This document shows positions 1-11,300 of a stretch of DNA of 64,000 bases, piece by piece. The position numbers and the translations under genes were made by a program. Where the stretch lies: the NCBI GenBank assembly GCA_022393335.1, contig JAJEKB010020868.1, positions 394,319 through 458,318 of the forward strand, given 5' to 3'. The notes beneath the pieces were generated by a model. It worked only from the letters and a program-made list of their open reading frames with translations. It had not been told where the DNA came from and ran no database searches. The stretch is from Macrotrachela quadricornifera (taxonomy: Eukaryota > Rotifera > Eurotatoria > Philodinida > Philodinidae). Position 1 is the stretch's first letter; each line of letters starts with the position of its first letter.

Positions 1-124
1 GAATTTATTTTCATTTCTTTACCTTGATTCCATGGGCTGTAAATAAAAGAGCATACTTTTACCTTCTTTTAATTTCGATCAATGTCAACTAATAGCTGAT
101 AATATCGTATAGGAGAATGTTTAA

Positions 125-814
125 TTAAATAACGTACCCGTATATACCAAAATCTTTAAGTTCATTCACCTGAACATTCAAGTATTCAAGACAATGAAAA
201 CCATGAATAATCAAAAGTAATTCATTTGTTTGATTTATTTCAATTGTTAGACGTGTGACTGTTTCGTTTATAAAATCATGTGTGTTGTTAAGAATCAAAT
301 AACCAGTGTTTATCAAAGATATCTTTCTTAGTGTATGTTTTTCACGCATTAACTTTTTAACTAAATACGTGAACAAAGGATCTGCTTCTGTTTCACGTAT
401 ATTATGAAATGTTATCATTAGTTCAGTTAGTTTTTGTAACAAGGGAACATTGAGTAAATATAAGTTCACATGGTCGCTGGAATCATTTAATAATGTGAGA
501 CGTTCCAAATTGGGTAGTGTGAGATCCAAATGGCGCATTTGTTCTTCAAAAAGTGCCAATTGTCGAACTACTGGTTTCTGATTCGAGAGAATGATCGAGC
601 GTACTTGCCGACCGAAACTTGGTAGAAGTAACATTTCGCAATAGATATTGAACTGAGCCATACTAATTTTAGTCAAATCGATATGGCTTCGATAGTTACT
701 TATTGTATTATTCAAACGATGATTTAAATTGTTAAACGCTCGAAGAATATCGAAGGGACTTATACATGAATAAATCATCAGTAGGAGTTCATCAGGTAAC
801 ATTTCCAATGACAT
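125..814 (-). CDS. F-box protein, first exon, 3' part beyond the window
   Basis: The ORF starts with an F-box (residues about 3-45, motif LPDELLLMIYSCISPFDILR followed by LNHRLN), the adaptor that binds Skp1 in SCF ubiquitin ligases. The rest (to residue 229) is leucine-rich with irregular repeats such as LPNLERLTLL and FHCLEYLNVQ, the likely substrate-binding part. A GTACGT donor lies at about 137-132 on the minus strand, just before the stop, so the ORF end is probably intron sequence and the gene continues past the left edge. The start (MSLEMLPDEL) is right for this family, which puts the F-box at the extreme N-terminus. Function in the cell cannot be given beyond F-box adaptor. Family assignment is from motif recognition. 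Confidence 0.75.
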   Translation of the reverse strand: MSLEMLPDELLLMIYSCISPFDILRAFNNLNHRLNNTISNYRSHIDLTKISMAQFNIYCEMLLLPSFGRQVRSIILSNQKPVVRQLALFEEQMRHLDLTLPNLERLTLLNDSSDHVNLYLLNVPLLQKLTELMITFHNIRETEADPLFTYLVKKLMREKHTLRKISLINTGYLILNNTHDFINETVTRLTIEINQTNELLLIIHGFHCLEYLNVQVNELKDFGIYGYVI

Positions 815-1586
815 TTTTCGAATCCTTCAGGTAATACGTTAACAAAATGAATCTGAAAATAATACGAGCCATTCTGTTTTTATACTGCTACGCCATAAGA
901 GAAACAAACAAATATTTATTCATGGACACATCTACAGACAAACAGATCGGATCACATTACCTTCACATTTGCACAAAAAAATTCGATATACTTTGTTTTA
1001 TTCAACAGGATCAACAATGTTACAGAAAGAGTTTACGCCATCATCAAAATATGTTTGGAAAAAAGTGAAAAAAAGTAATCGATAATTTATAAGTCAGGAG
1101 TTTTCTAGAAGGCATTGTATGTAAGCCACATCCAACTTTGCTCAATGGCCATCATCGATTTGGCTGATATTTTCATACCAGGTACACCATATCATGTTAG
1201 GAAGAAACCCAAAATTCCAGCTCAATCGAACGTACTGGCGGGAAGTTATGATACATTCATTTTTTAGTCTTTTTTGATCATATCAGATATAGGGTGTTAA
1301 AAAACCTTTACGCCCCTCCTCCCTAGCGACATAATGAATCAATGATATAATCAACTATTTTATACGAGATTAAAGCCGGTCAAAAACTGCGTCTAAGAGC
1401 CTAATTAAAATAAACAATACATAGGCAATTATCAAAATATTTTGGACACATGAAAATGTCATAAATTATACAATTTCGAGTCTAGCAAAAAACTATCGTA
1501 CCACTCATCGAATCAAATTGTGGATCATGGAATTTCCAATTTATTAGCAATATAGAATGCTCACAAATAAGCGTTTGTGACAAAGT
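815..1586. other. Intergenic, no gene recognised
   Basis: A 73-codon plus-strand ORF at 847-1068 has no recognisable domain and is not called. Around 1288-1320 there is a TIR-like tip (TAGGGTGTTAAAAAACC) followed by a run of CCCCTCC. It lies on the 3' side of the Tc1-like transposase and may be the outer end of that element. The matching other end was not found. Confidence 0.35.
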
Positions 1587-2421
1587 TCAGATGTTTGTAT
1601 GTTCTTCTCCAGCAGCTTCGAGAGCATCAGATCTTTTTCTCATTGAACATAACACATCAATAAAAAGATCCGTATCATTTTCGAGATCCTTGAGTGTATC
1701 CTCAACGTTTGTTTTGAGAATATCATAGTTATATCTGTTTTGACGATCTTCACCTGACATTAATTCTTCAGCTTTATCTTTAATAATTGCACCAATGTTT
1801 TCCGCTGGATTCATATCAGGACTATTGCCAGGCTAAATCGAATTCTCCCAGAACTTTATCCCTTCATCTTCCAAAAGATGCTGTGTTGCATTAGTCTTCA
1901 TACAGGATGCCTTATCATGAAGAAATATAACTTCATCTGTGTCAAGAATATTAACTGGATTATAGCGAAATGGAATTACATGTTGTTGCAAAATAATTTC
2001 ACGATACCTTTCATCGATGCTGATATCTTCGATACTTTTTGCCCAAATTCTGTCATTTTGGTGGTTTGGTTTTCTTACTACATAAATATAAAATTCGTCT
2101 GAAGATGCGAGATGCAGAAAATCTTCTTCAGTCCAATCAACAACAAAGTTTGCAAGCCATTTGCGATCATCAATATGCGTATTTGTCTTCAATGGCTTTG
2201 CAATCACATGGAAAGGTTTTAATCTTTGTCGATGGCGTTCATTATAAACAGTCACATGACTCCCTCATTGTCCTGTTTTCTTCAAAATTTCCCGTGCAAC
2301 CTTTCGGGAGCCACTCCCTCTGACAACACTTGCAGAAGTAATGATATTTTTGCCCTCCTGGGAGAGTACCTGAGGTTGACCACGTCCGAACTGTGTATAG
2401 CACTCTTCGATTGTGTTATTC
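1587..2421 (-). pseudogene. Tc1-like DDE transposase relic with two in-frame stops
   Basis: Read on the minus strand, a single frame runs from the LTR boundary at 2421 to 1587. It is broken by a TGA at about 2264 (after KKTGQ) and a TAG at 1833-1835 (after KFWENSI). It keeps landmarks of Tc1/IS630 transposases: GRGQPQVLSQEGKN near the DNA-binding/catalytic junction, FLHDKASCMKTN at the position of the second catalytic Asp, and SPDMNPAENIGAI, the typical motif with the third acidic residue. The N-terminal helix-turn-helix is missing because an LTR-like repeat abuts at 2422. It is non-functional as written. Family assignment is secure, subfamily is not. Confidence 0.85.
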
Positions 2422-2901
2422 TGTGAGACTCTCTTTTGAGGATATAACCTATGACTTCAACTTCCGTAAATGAAGTAGGCTAAATGACGAACTCGGGGAT
2501 TTCTTATCCGCAAATCTCGAGACAATCTCACAAGAAAATGCCTACCGTGAGGTTCTTGAAAAAGATCAGGTGTGATGTGATGATATGAAGATTTATTAGC
2601 GAAGTTAATAAATGAAAAATCACAGAAAATCACGAAAAGGAAAATCGACCTAGCAAAGAGAAAAGCTAGTGAAAAACAACAAAACTACAACGAACAAAGA
2701 AAAGGAGAAAAAACAAGGGCATTTATAGGAAAAAATGAGAAAATCTAAATGCGCAATTAAGAGAAAAAGAAAGGCCGCAATAGAGTTGGTCATCATGAAA
2801 AGATGATGATCAACTATATGATATGTGTGAATGTACAGGAAAGAAAGAAAACACATATATCACAAGTTAGCGTCGCAATGTAACATCTGTAGACGCTAAC
2901 A
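2422..2901 (-). repeat. LTR-like repeat, copy B (putative solo LTR)
   Basis: About 480 bp, inverted relative to the copy at 15145-15632 and clearly homologous along its length. Read on the minus strand it starts TGTTAGCGTCTACAGATGT and ends AGAGAGTCTCACA, so it has TG...CA ends. The first 35 bases form a hairpin (GTTAGCGTC... / ...GACGCTAAC). No retroelement coding sequence adjoins it, hence solo. It sits exactly where the transposase frame at 1587-2421 is cut, which suggests nested insertion. I do not see a clean target-site duplication, so LTR is a likely but unproven label. Confidence 0.6.
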
Positions 2902-3755
2902 TGTTTTAGGACAAAAATACACTTGGAATGGAAAAAATTGTAGAACAATAAAAGGCAGAAATAACTTGATAAATCAACTAGTATTTTACAAATACATTCT
3001 TATTTAGCTTTATTTGGAACAACACAAGATAAACCGAGGAGAAGATTTGACATATTGATAAGATTGCTAGCACATCAATGATAAAGGAGTATTAGTATTT
3101 TATGCTACCACCACAATCATCCAACTTTGTGAGAACGCGCAGTGGTTGTCTTCACTAACATTCACCTTCACCCTCAAGATAGGAAAATGCCACTTTGCTT
3201 GGCGACGCTTTATTTTCATTTTTTGAACATCGGGATTCACATCATCGTCTGATAATTCAGCTGTTGTTTCTTTATGTTGACCTTGTTTGGGTTCCTTCTC
3301 CGAAGACATTTTATGAATTAAATTTAGTGTGGTGTCAATGAAAGAAAAAAAATTAATAAATTGAAAGTATTACAGAGATGATGTTCAATCTAGCTAGTTG
3401 TTTTTCTCTATAATGTAATATATATGTATATTTTAATCGGTGGAAAAATGAAGAAACATTTTGTCTCAAAGCTTGCGGTCTACTCGTTGCGCGAAAACTG
3501 TATTTCTTCTGATTGACTTTACAGTTGACAAAGTGTTAAAAGACACATCATTTGATAAAATTTGTTTATTATATATAAAGAATTGGTATGTTAACATTCT
3601 CGTATCTATCTTTCATTTTAACAATAATATCAAAACAGGTAAATAAATAGTTACTTATCAGTTAATGTTATACAACTAATTGTTTCTGTTTTGTAAGAGA
3701 AGACTAAAACAACGATAAGTACACGTTGTTTTAAAACATTTATATTCTTTTTATA
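2902..3755. other. Unassigned stretch between LTR-like repeat and F-box gene
   Basis: I see no convincing gene. A minus-strand 69-codon ORF at 3100-3309 is rich in charged residues (KIKRRQAKW) but matches no domain I know. It contains one CACCCTCA G/C-rich motif at about 3170 of the kind found repeatedly in this window. The last 100 bases are very AT-rich and would contain the promoter/5' UTR of the F-box gene at 3756. Confidence 0.3.
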
Positions 3756-4658
3756 ATGGATGATATAGAAACTCTTGCAAAATTTGAATATTTACCAAAT
3801 GAAATATTACTTAAATGTTTTGAATATTTGAATGCATTTGATATTTTTTATTCATTTGATGAATTAAACAATCGTATTAATAATCTTATTTACAATATTC
3901 CATTATATATTCATTTTCAAGATGTTAATAAATCAGTATTTGATTACTTTTGCAAAAAACTCTCATTAAATCCTAAATTAAAAGAACAAATTTATTCATT
4001 AAAATTATCAAGTAAATCTGAATCTTTTCAAACAAAAATATTTTTATCATTATTTTCATTTGATCAATTTTCCAATCTTCGACAAGTTAAAGCTATATTT
4101 CCATTAGCCGGTTGTGAATTTTTGCCTTTACATGAAAATGATGTAGGTTCATATTATAAAGTCAATTTAACTGATCTATTATTTTCAAAATTACAAACAT
4201 TATCAGTAGAAACTCTAATGTTACCTTTCAGGCTAAACATTGAAAAAACTTCATTAATTATTAATTTAACAATTTCTAAATGCTGTTTAAATAAATTAAT
4301 TCAATTATTAAAATATCTACCGATTTTAAAATATTTAAATATTCATTATGTCAAGGATGAAACTAGATTAGACTCTCCTTATATATATAATTCAGCTCTT
4401 CATTTAAAACAATTAATTATTGGTGAATCAGACTTTAGAATGAAATATTTACCAAAATTATCTATTTTAAAAGTAACAATAAATTATGGATGTAAACTAA
4501 AAGAATTCTATTCTCGATTTGAAAATGAAGCAAAAAAACTTAATTTAATATTTTATAAGGAAGATATTTACAAAAAATATATGGATGATGAAATGGAGTC
4601 ACCAAATATCTATTTACATGAAATTAAATTATTTATTTGGTTTGACAAGAAAATATGA
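3756..4658 (+). CDS. F-box/LRR-like protein, single exon
   Basis: A 300-residue protein. The F-box is at residues about 11-50 (FEYLPNEILLKCFEYLNAFD, then LNNRINNLI), for Skp1 binding in an SCF ubiquitin ligase. It is followed by leucine-rich segments (LLKYLPILKYLNIHYV at about residue 190, MKYLPKLSILKVTINYG near 230) typical of the variable C-terminal half of bdelloid F-box proteins. It is uninterrupted, with a start at the usual distance from the F-box. It is shorter than the roughly 500-600 residues I would expect of full-length relatives, so it may be C-terminally truncated. The substrate is unknown. It has broken F-box relatives nearby on both strands. Confidence 0.8.
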   Translation: MDDIETLAKFEYLPNEILLKCFEYLNAFDIFYSFDELNNRINNLIYNIPLYIHFQDVNKSVFDYFCKKLSLNPKLKEQIYSLKLSSKSESFQTKIFLSLFSFDQFSNLRQVKAIFPLAGCEFLPLHENDVGSYYKVNLTDLLFSKLQTLSVETLMLPFRLNIEKTSLIINLTISKCCLNKLIQLLKYLPILKYLNIHYVKDETRLDSPYIYNSALHLKQLIIGESDFRMKYLPKLSILKVTINYGCKLKEFYSRFENEAKKLNLIFYKEDIYKKYMDDEMESPNIYLHEIKLFIWFDKKI

Positions 4659-4810
4659 TCGTGTTATTCACTAAAAGAGAGAATATATCTATTTGTGATT
4701 TTTTTAATTATATTAAATAAAATGTTATATTATTCGAAGGGTTGACGTTTTCTCAAAAATATAACTTAAAATTCGATCGATGAGATTATTGGAATTAGTT
4801 CCTTTTGTTT

Positions 4811-5745
4811 TCAAGCTGATTTTATTCTACTTAATATCAGAATAAAATCCTTACGTTGTGCAAGTATCCATGCTAATATTGTCAATGTATCTGTCAGTTT
4901 AAAATTTCTTAATAGATTCTCTTTATCAAAACGTGGGAAATTCTTCAAACATTATTTCTTGTAAGATCATATAAACTTTGAATTTTTCCACCAAGAATTT
5001 CTCGAATTAAAGATGAATAATAAACAAGAGATAGACCAACATATTTCATTTTTCTAGCATTAATCCTTTCAGGACTGTGCAGGTGATTGATGAAAGGATA
5101 ATCGTTGTGACAAATCGAAAGATATACCGAAACGAAAACATTTTAACATAGGGAATATTGTTAATATGCCTAAATAGAAATAAATTTACATCTAAACATC
5201 TACCTTTGTCTTCATATTGATTCATGTCAATGACAAGTGAATCGATTTGGTTTCTATATGTATGAATTAAAGTAGATTGATCTAAACAGTTCAGTAATCA
5301 AATGAATTTATTTATTCTTTAATTGTTGATATAATCAACTTATCTTGCTTCTGCAAATATCAATATTTCGTCTTGTTGAAATAAGTGTAATGAAACAAGT
5401 ATGTCTTACTTGTGAAAAGAGATCTAGCTGTTTCAGCATGCAATTGATATAAACTAAATTCAAGTAAATTAGGATAGTTTGTCGTCGAAAGTATCCGTTC
5501 CATAGTTGATAATTCCAGCTCAAGTTGTTGAATATGATGATGATGATGATGATGAATTTTAGGTAGAATTTGTGAACAAAATCGATCTAAGACTACATTA
5601 GATAATGGACCGATTGAATTATTCGATAATCCATTCATTAGTAATAAATTTCTGGTCAAAATCGGATCATGTAGCGTAGAGTACTCGAACATTCTATAAT
5701 CGTTTTAGAATAATTAGCAGAATTTCATCAAGTAAATTATTCAAA
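4811..5745 (-). pseudogene. F-box family pseudogene
   Basis: Scattered pieces of one F-box gene are legible on the minus strand. An N-terminal F-box, LLDEILLIILKRL, lies at about 5736-5698 and is then cut by a TAG. A +1 shift leads to LHDPILTRNLLLM, and the frame continues through NVVLDRFCSQILPKIHHHHH and STMERILSTTNYPNLLEFSL (ORF 5692-5360). It then decays through QIDSLVIDMN (about 5240) to a C-terminal tail FPRFDKENLLRNFKLTD ending at a TGA at 4813-4811. The block order matches the common F-box family of bdelloids (SMERIL..YPNL core). A run of CAT repeats encodes a seven-His tract. A GTAAGA donor-like site near 5409 could mean an original intron. It is not translatable as one protein. Confidence 0.75.
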
Positions 5746-5831
5746 TGAACAATTGACTAGTTCATATTTATTGTATGATATGTCTAAATGATACTTTCTT
5801 TTCTTTTTTTTTTTTACATATGCCGATATAT

Positions 5832-5959
5832 AAATATTGGTATCTTCCCGTTTCATCGAAGAATACAAATTTGACTATGTTATCTCAAAGGTGCATCGAA
5901 AAGTGAGGATGAGGCCGAAGTGTAACTGTCGATGAAACGGGCCTGTACCATAAATATTG
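5832..5959. repeat. Short inverted repeat (hairpin)
   Basis: The arm at about 5832-5859 (ending CCCGTTTCATCGA) pairs with 5929-5959 (starting TCGATGAAACGGG), roughly 28 bp per arm with a few mismatches and a 70-bp loop. It has the size and form of a small MITE or a foldback remnant. No target duplication was identified. Confidence 0.6.
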
Positions 5960-7060
5960 ATTTGCTCATATCGTCTTTTGTTTGACCGATCTCGTCAATG
6001 AAGACCATGCGTTTATTGTTTCTTGAAGATGAGGGTGAGGGAATAGATGGAAATATTCACCCTCAGGTCTGACTTTCACGGTTCAAAATTATCGTTTCAA
6101 ATAGCAAACAATAAGAACCGTTAATTACTATGGTATATTTGTTAAACAAATTTTCCGTGAACATACAATGACATTCACTGATTTTTATTTTTATTATTTA
6201 CTCACAGGAATTCCATTATTTTTTATAGCACACTTCAAAAAAAGTCATTTTATGCGATGTCCTCAGCATTAAATCTGATCCCACTAAATCTATCATTATT
6301 TATTCATTTTTCAACAAATTTAATTACAGCGTTAAAGTTTATTGTATCACGTATTGTCAAATTTCTGATGTAATATATTAGAAAGAAGAAAAAGAAAATC
6401 AATGTGACAACAGTATAACTACACAAAGTTAATCACAAGAGTTGAACCTGCTTTTATTTGATAAGAAATGAAATGTTACTTAGTTTATATCATAATATTC
6501 GTTTATGCTTTAATGAAATATATAATCAATTTGATATTTATCTCGGATTATTTATTTTTTTTGTTTTATTATAAATTCATTATTTCCATCTCAATAATTA
6601 AAGTATGTGTCAGCAACCAAACTAAGATTACGTCAAATCTCAGATTAATCCCGAGATCGACGTCATGTTCGAGTACTTGTTAGTATACTGTCATCAGACT
6701 ATATCTCTGTTGATCTTCCGATCCGTGATGGAAAAAATAATTTCAAGGTCGAAGAGTTATGAGCAGCTTTCTACGAAATCTCGTCTTGTGTACAAAACTG
6801 TTTATAACTTTATCGACTCGTATTTGAATGGTCGAGTAACGGTTGTATAAATTAAAAATCTATGGATTTATCAAAGCAGACCAATTAGAATCTTAATGAG
6901 ACACTGACATATATAAGCATTGTTCTTTTGTATCAAATGTTGAATAAGTAACGCTTTTAAACTAATCGACGAATGAGATGAAACACATCGATATAACGAA
7001 CGATGTCTAGTTCATTCTTCTGGTGTTTTGTTTTTGAAAAGAGATATGTATCGATGAGAA
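5960..7060. other. Unassigned stretch upstream of a broken F-box gene
   Basis: No gene is recognised. Open frames at 6468-6683 and 6665-6850 carry no family motif. GAGGGTGAGGG at about 6030 and CACCCTCAGG at about 6060 are two members of a G-rich motif that recurs across the window. Confidence 0.3.
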
Positions 7061-7975
7061 GATTTACCTATGGAAATTTTTTTTGAAATATTTAAATATT
7101 TCAAATCCGATGAACTTTATTCATTGATGAATGATTTAAATCTTCGTCTGAATCTAATACTTAAAAGTCAACCTAATTTAAAAATTTCAACAAACAATCA
7201 TTTAAAACCTGCTGTATGCTGTTTTAATTCATTTACTTCATTAACGATTAATTTTAATTATCAATTAAAATCTCATCTTTCTCAATATCAATATTTGAAT
7301 TTACTCAATACTCGTTCATTACATATTTATGGAATATGTTTTCAATGGTGGACAATGATATCGTTCGATGAACTAAATGCATTTATTAATCCTAATCGAT
7401 GTCCATTAGTAGAATATTTACGTCTACCATGCTGTACTACAGAACTCGTCGAATTTATTTTGACTGGTACATTTCGTTATTTAAAAACATGTTCTATTGA
7501 AAATTATCAGAAATTTCTTTTTTCAACATCAACATCAACTTCATGTTTGTGCTGAGAACAAAAATATTTTTTATTCAATTGTATTATCAAATGTTTGTTA
7601 TCCATTAATGAAATATTTGACAATCAAACGACCTAAGGGTATTTTCTTTCATAATGGTCAATTCGATAACTTTCTTTCTGATTTTCCAAATCTTATTAAA
7701 TTCGATCTATGTATCGTTTTTTTGCTAAACTGGCTGATTGTTTTCGACATCGAATTCCTCATCTTAAGAAATTAAGTTTGAAGATTTATTATAATCGAAA
7801 ATATGCTTATTATTATTTATATCTAAGTCAATTTCCGTCAATTGCTCAAATGCATGAACGATTTCCATGTATTATCAGATGTCAATGGCTTATATACATT
7901 AATTCATTTCATTGTAACCGTACCTATGGAGGTCTTCACTGTTACATTCGACCTTCAACTACACTACAATCATAA
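7061..7975 (+). pseudogene. F-box/LRR gene with two frameshifts
   Basis: The F-box core DLPMEIFFEIFKYFKSDELY begins at 7061, the ATG at 7070 lies inside it, and an in-frame TGA sits just upstream. The protein runs to about residue 145 in one frame (leucine-rich, PLVEYLRLPCCTTELVEF). It then continues in a second frame (YPLMKYLTIKRPKGIFFHNG, about 7600-7700) and a third (FRHRIPHLKKLSLKIYYN, about 7750-7850). Both frame changes fall at or beside T runs (near 7515 and 7720), so single-base sequencing indels are as likely as true decay. If these were errors the gene would be an intact F-box protein of about 300 residues ending at 7975. Confidence 0.65.
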
Positions 7976-8347
7976 CAAATTGAATAGTTTTATTGACATT
8001 AAATTTTGTTAAAATCAACATTTTTCTAATGATTAATTAATGTATTTCCTTTCTTCGTTCAATGTCAATATACAAAGTGTTTCTCATTTGATTTATATTG
8101 ATATAATAAAATCAGATCTATAAAAAAATGTCTTGTTCAGTTTTTAGCTAATATTTGGAAATACAAGAAACGGATAAATAATCTGAGGGTGAGGGTGTTA
8201 ATGAACCAACACATTCTTACCATCACCGTCACCCTGTTATCTCACTAAGCTTTGAGATATACGTTGGATTCTGATAAAACTTTAAAATGTTAAGATTTTG
8301 AAAGTTTTAGCGTATAAAATGCTAGTATAGTCAATTACGATCGTCCT
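7976..8347. other. Intergenic between convergent genes
   Basis: No gene is present. A G-rich segment, CTGAGGGTGAGGGTG at about 8184, is followed by CACCGTCACCCTG at about 8227, a short imperfect inverted pair of the window-wide CACCCTCACCCTCAG motif. The region holds the 3' ends of the convergent genes on either side. Confidence 0.35.
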
Positions 8348-11300
8348 TTACGATGAAAGTGTTTGTTCTATATGGTGCAATTGTTCTTCATAAGCTCGGG
8401 TCTTTGGATGATCAGATCCAAAAGCAATTATTGCAGATTTGACTGACCCTCTTGCAGAGTCGAATGCCTCTTGGTATCGTTCAACAGCATAAAGAATCAA
8501 GGCTATGGAATTGTATGTATGCGCTAGATACTGATGATTGACAGGACAACTTTGTAAAAGCATATCACGCACCTTTTCAAAAACTATTAGTGCTTTTTCA
8601 TATTCTCTCACAGTACACAAATCAATGCCCACTTGGTTATATTCCATAGCCAATGACACATCATTTGGCGGAAGAAGTCTTTGCCATATGTCGAGGAAAT
8701 TAATGGATGATTCACACGATTGCAACACATACTCTTTTAAGTCATTTAGATAAATCGTTTTTAAATCACCGTTTAATGAATTCTGTGATGCTAAATGATA
8801 ATTTTGCAATTTGATATGAAACATTTTATTCTGTTTATTTATTTCCATGGATTTCTCCAAGAACAATTGATGGTCACTATTATTAATCAAGGGCGGCAAC
8901 ACACCATTCGATCTCAATTTCGGTCCGAGTTTTATCTGCTGTTCAAGTATCTCGTTAGTCTGACAACCAGTATTAAACATCTCACATAAATCTATTTCTG
9001 TTCGATAATCGAAATTATTTTGAAAGGGCGTTCGTGTTTCATAATTTTTCATGTTTACAGTAAAATTTTCCCAGTCTTGAGATATGGTAGAATATTTTTG
9101 TTCCAATTGACCAATCATGCGTTTCGTAACGTTCCTTTCATCATCAAGCGACTGATTATTCAAAGCAAATGTGGTTTGTTGTACTTGAAGCATATTTTTA
9201 TTAGCCTGTGTTAATCCGTTAAAATCTGTTGTTAGCGCTTTCAATACGGTAATACATTGATAAGTAGAAAGTAGTTCTGGATGATGGTCTGCAAAACATT
9301 GTTTTTGAATTCGAAGTGCTCCTTCGTAGTGAGAAAGTGCAAGTGACAAATTTCCTAATGATTGCTGTACTGAACCAAGCTCTCGGTATGTAACAGCAAT
9401 AAGTGGATGAATAGCTGACACACTTTGTTTCAGAATGACAAAAGCTTTTTCAAGATAAACAAGGGCCATTGAAAAATCACCTTTTCTATGGTAAACCGAA
9501 CCCATAATAAGATATGCTCTACCATGCTCCGGATGATCTAGTAAGTGTATTTTTTCGTATATTTTCAGTGCTTTCTTCAAATATTCGACTGCAGTCGGAT
9601 AATCACCCATTTCACTCTTGATCATACCAATATTGACATGTGATGAGGCAACATCTATATGATCAGATGGTAAAGACTTATTTGCGATCATAAACGCTTT
9701 TTCAAAGTATAAAAGTGCATCTTGATAATTGTGAAGCGATTTTTGTACAAATCCAATATTATTATATATCTTTATCATTATTGGATTATTAGAAAATTGA
9801 GAGTTCTCTAAAATTTCACAAGATGTTTGTAGGTTCGAATGTGCTAAGAGAAAGTTGCCCATTGAGAGATGCGAAAGAGCAATGCTATTATAAGTCACAC
9901 CTAGACTTGGATGTCCTAATGGAAGTGTCCTCTTTTGTATTTCCAGTGCTTTCTGAGTGTATGACAATGCTGTTGAATATTCTTCGACAGCGTGATATAG
10001 AGAAGAAAGGTTTGTATAAATTTGACCTAAATCTGGATGATTATGAGGTAAACATTTCTCTAGAATTTGCAATGTTTTCTGATAATTGATCAAAGCCGAT
10101 GCAAAATCACCCATCTGATATTGAGTCGTGGCAATGCAGTGGTACATAATACCAAAAAAGCGATGGTCAGCTGGTACATTTTTTTGAAAGAGTTTTAAAG
10201 CTTTATCATAGTTTTCAAGGGATGCAGAATATTCCCCCGTTGCTGCGTGTATTAGTCCAAGTTTCTGGTAAAAAAAGCCTATTAACAAATCATCAGATGG
10301 CAGATGATGAAGCCAAAAGTTTAGTAAATGCTGATAAAAGTCACGTGCCAAAGCATACTCTCCTTTAATCAAATATGAATCGATTATCGCCTGTCCGATA
10401 GTTATTTGTGCTACCAGCTGTGATTGTTTATCGTCGTCATTAGTAGCGTCGAAAAGATTAACATAAATTTCCAAAGCACCATCGAAATTTCCTATCCTTT
10501 CCATAAAAAAAGCCATTCGAAACCATCCCTCGGCAAAGTTGATTTCTTTTCTGAGAAAATCAGTGAGATTCTTCAGATCAGTATCATTTTCATTTGTTAT
10601 AGTTAAATTTACTAACCATAAGCGTTCTTCTATTTCTTCCATATTACCAATTCTAAATACACTATGCATGGAAAACAAGATTTCTTGTTCTTCTAAATAA
10701 TTGCCAAGTTTTTCTACAGATATGAATGAAACTGGAGAGACAACTGGATCAATTTCAATTCGAAAGATAATTCCTGTCATATCATTTTGCGATCGAATAC
10801 TATCAGCTAACATATATGCCACATTTCGATCCATACTTGTTGACAAGAAACAATTGAATGAAAAAAGAGCACCTTTACTCTTCTTCAGTTCTTCGAATTT
10901 TCTATTGAATAATCCTTGTCCACGATAAACAATCACCTTAGATTGATGATTATCTTCTAAGTATCTCTTCTCGATATGATGATGAAGATCTTGAAGAAAG
11001 AAAGCCATTTTCATCAATACTTTCATATCTTGGCTTCTCAATGCTTTATTTACATTGGAATATAAGAAACTAGCTTTTGTATACCACCAAATAGCATTAT
11101 TTTCATGATATTCTTTCTCAAATTGATCGATATCTTTTGATTTGAAATCGATACTCGTCGATAGATCACGGCAGTATTTGATAAAGTCAGTCTTGGCTTT
11201 GTTTTTGTCATATTTGATTTCCATCAAGATTTCTTTGAATAGTTGTGTATACATAAATGATGAATCAAGTTCATCAAATGAAAAATTTGAATTCGACGAT

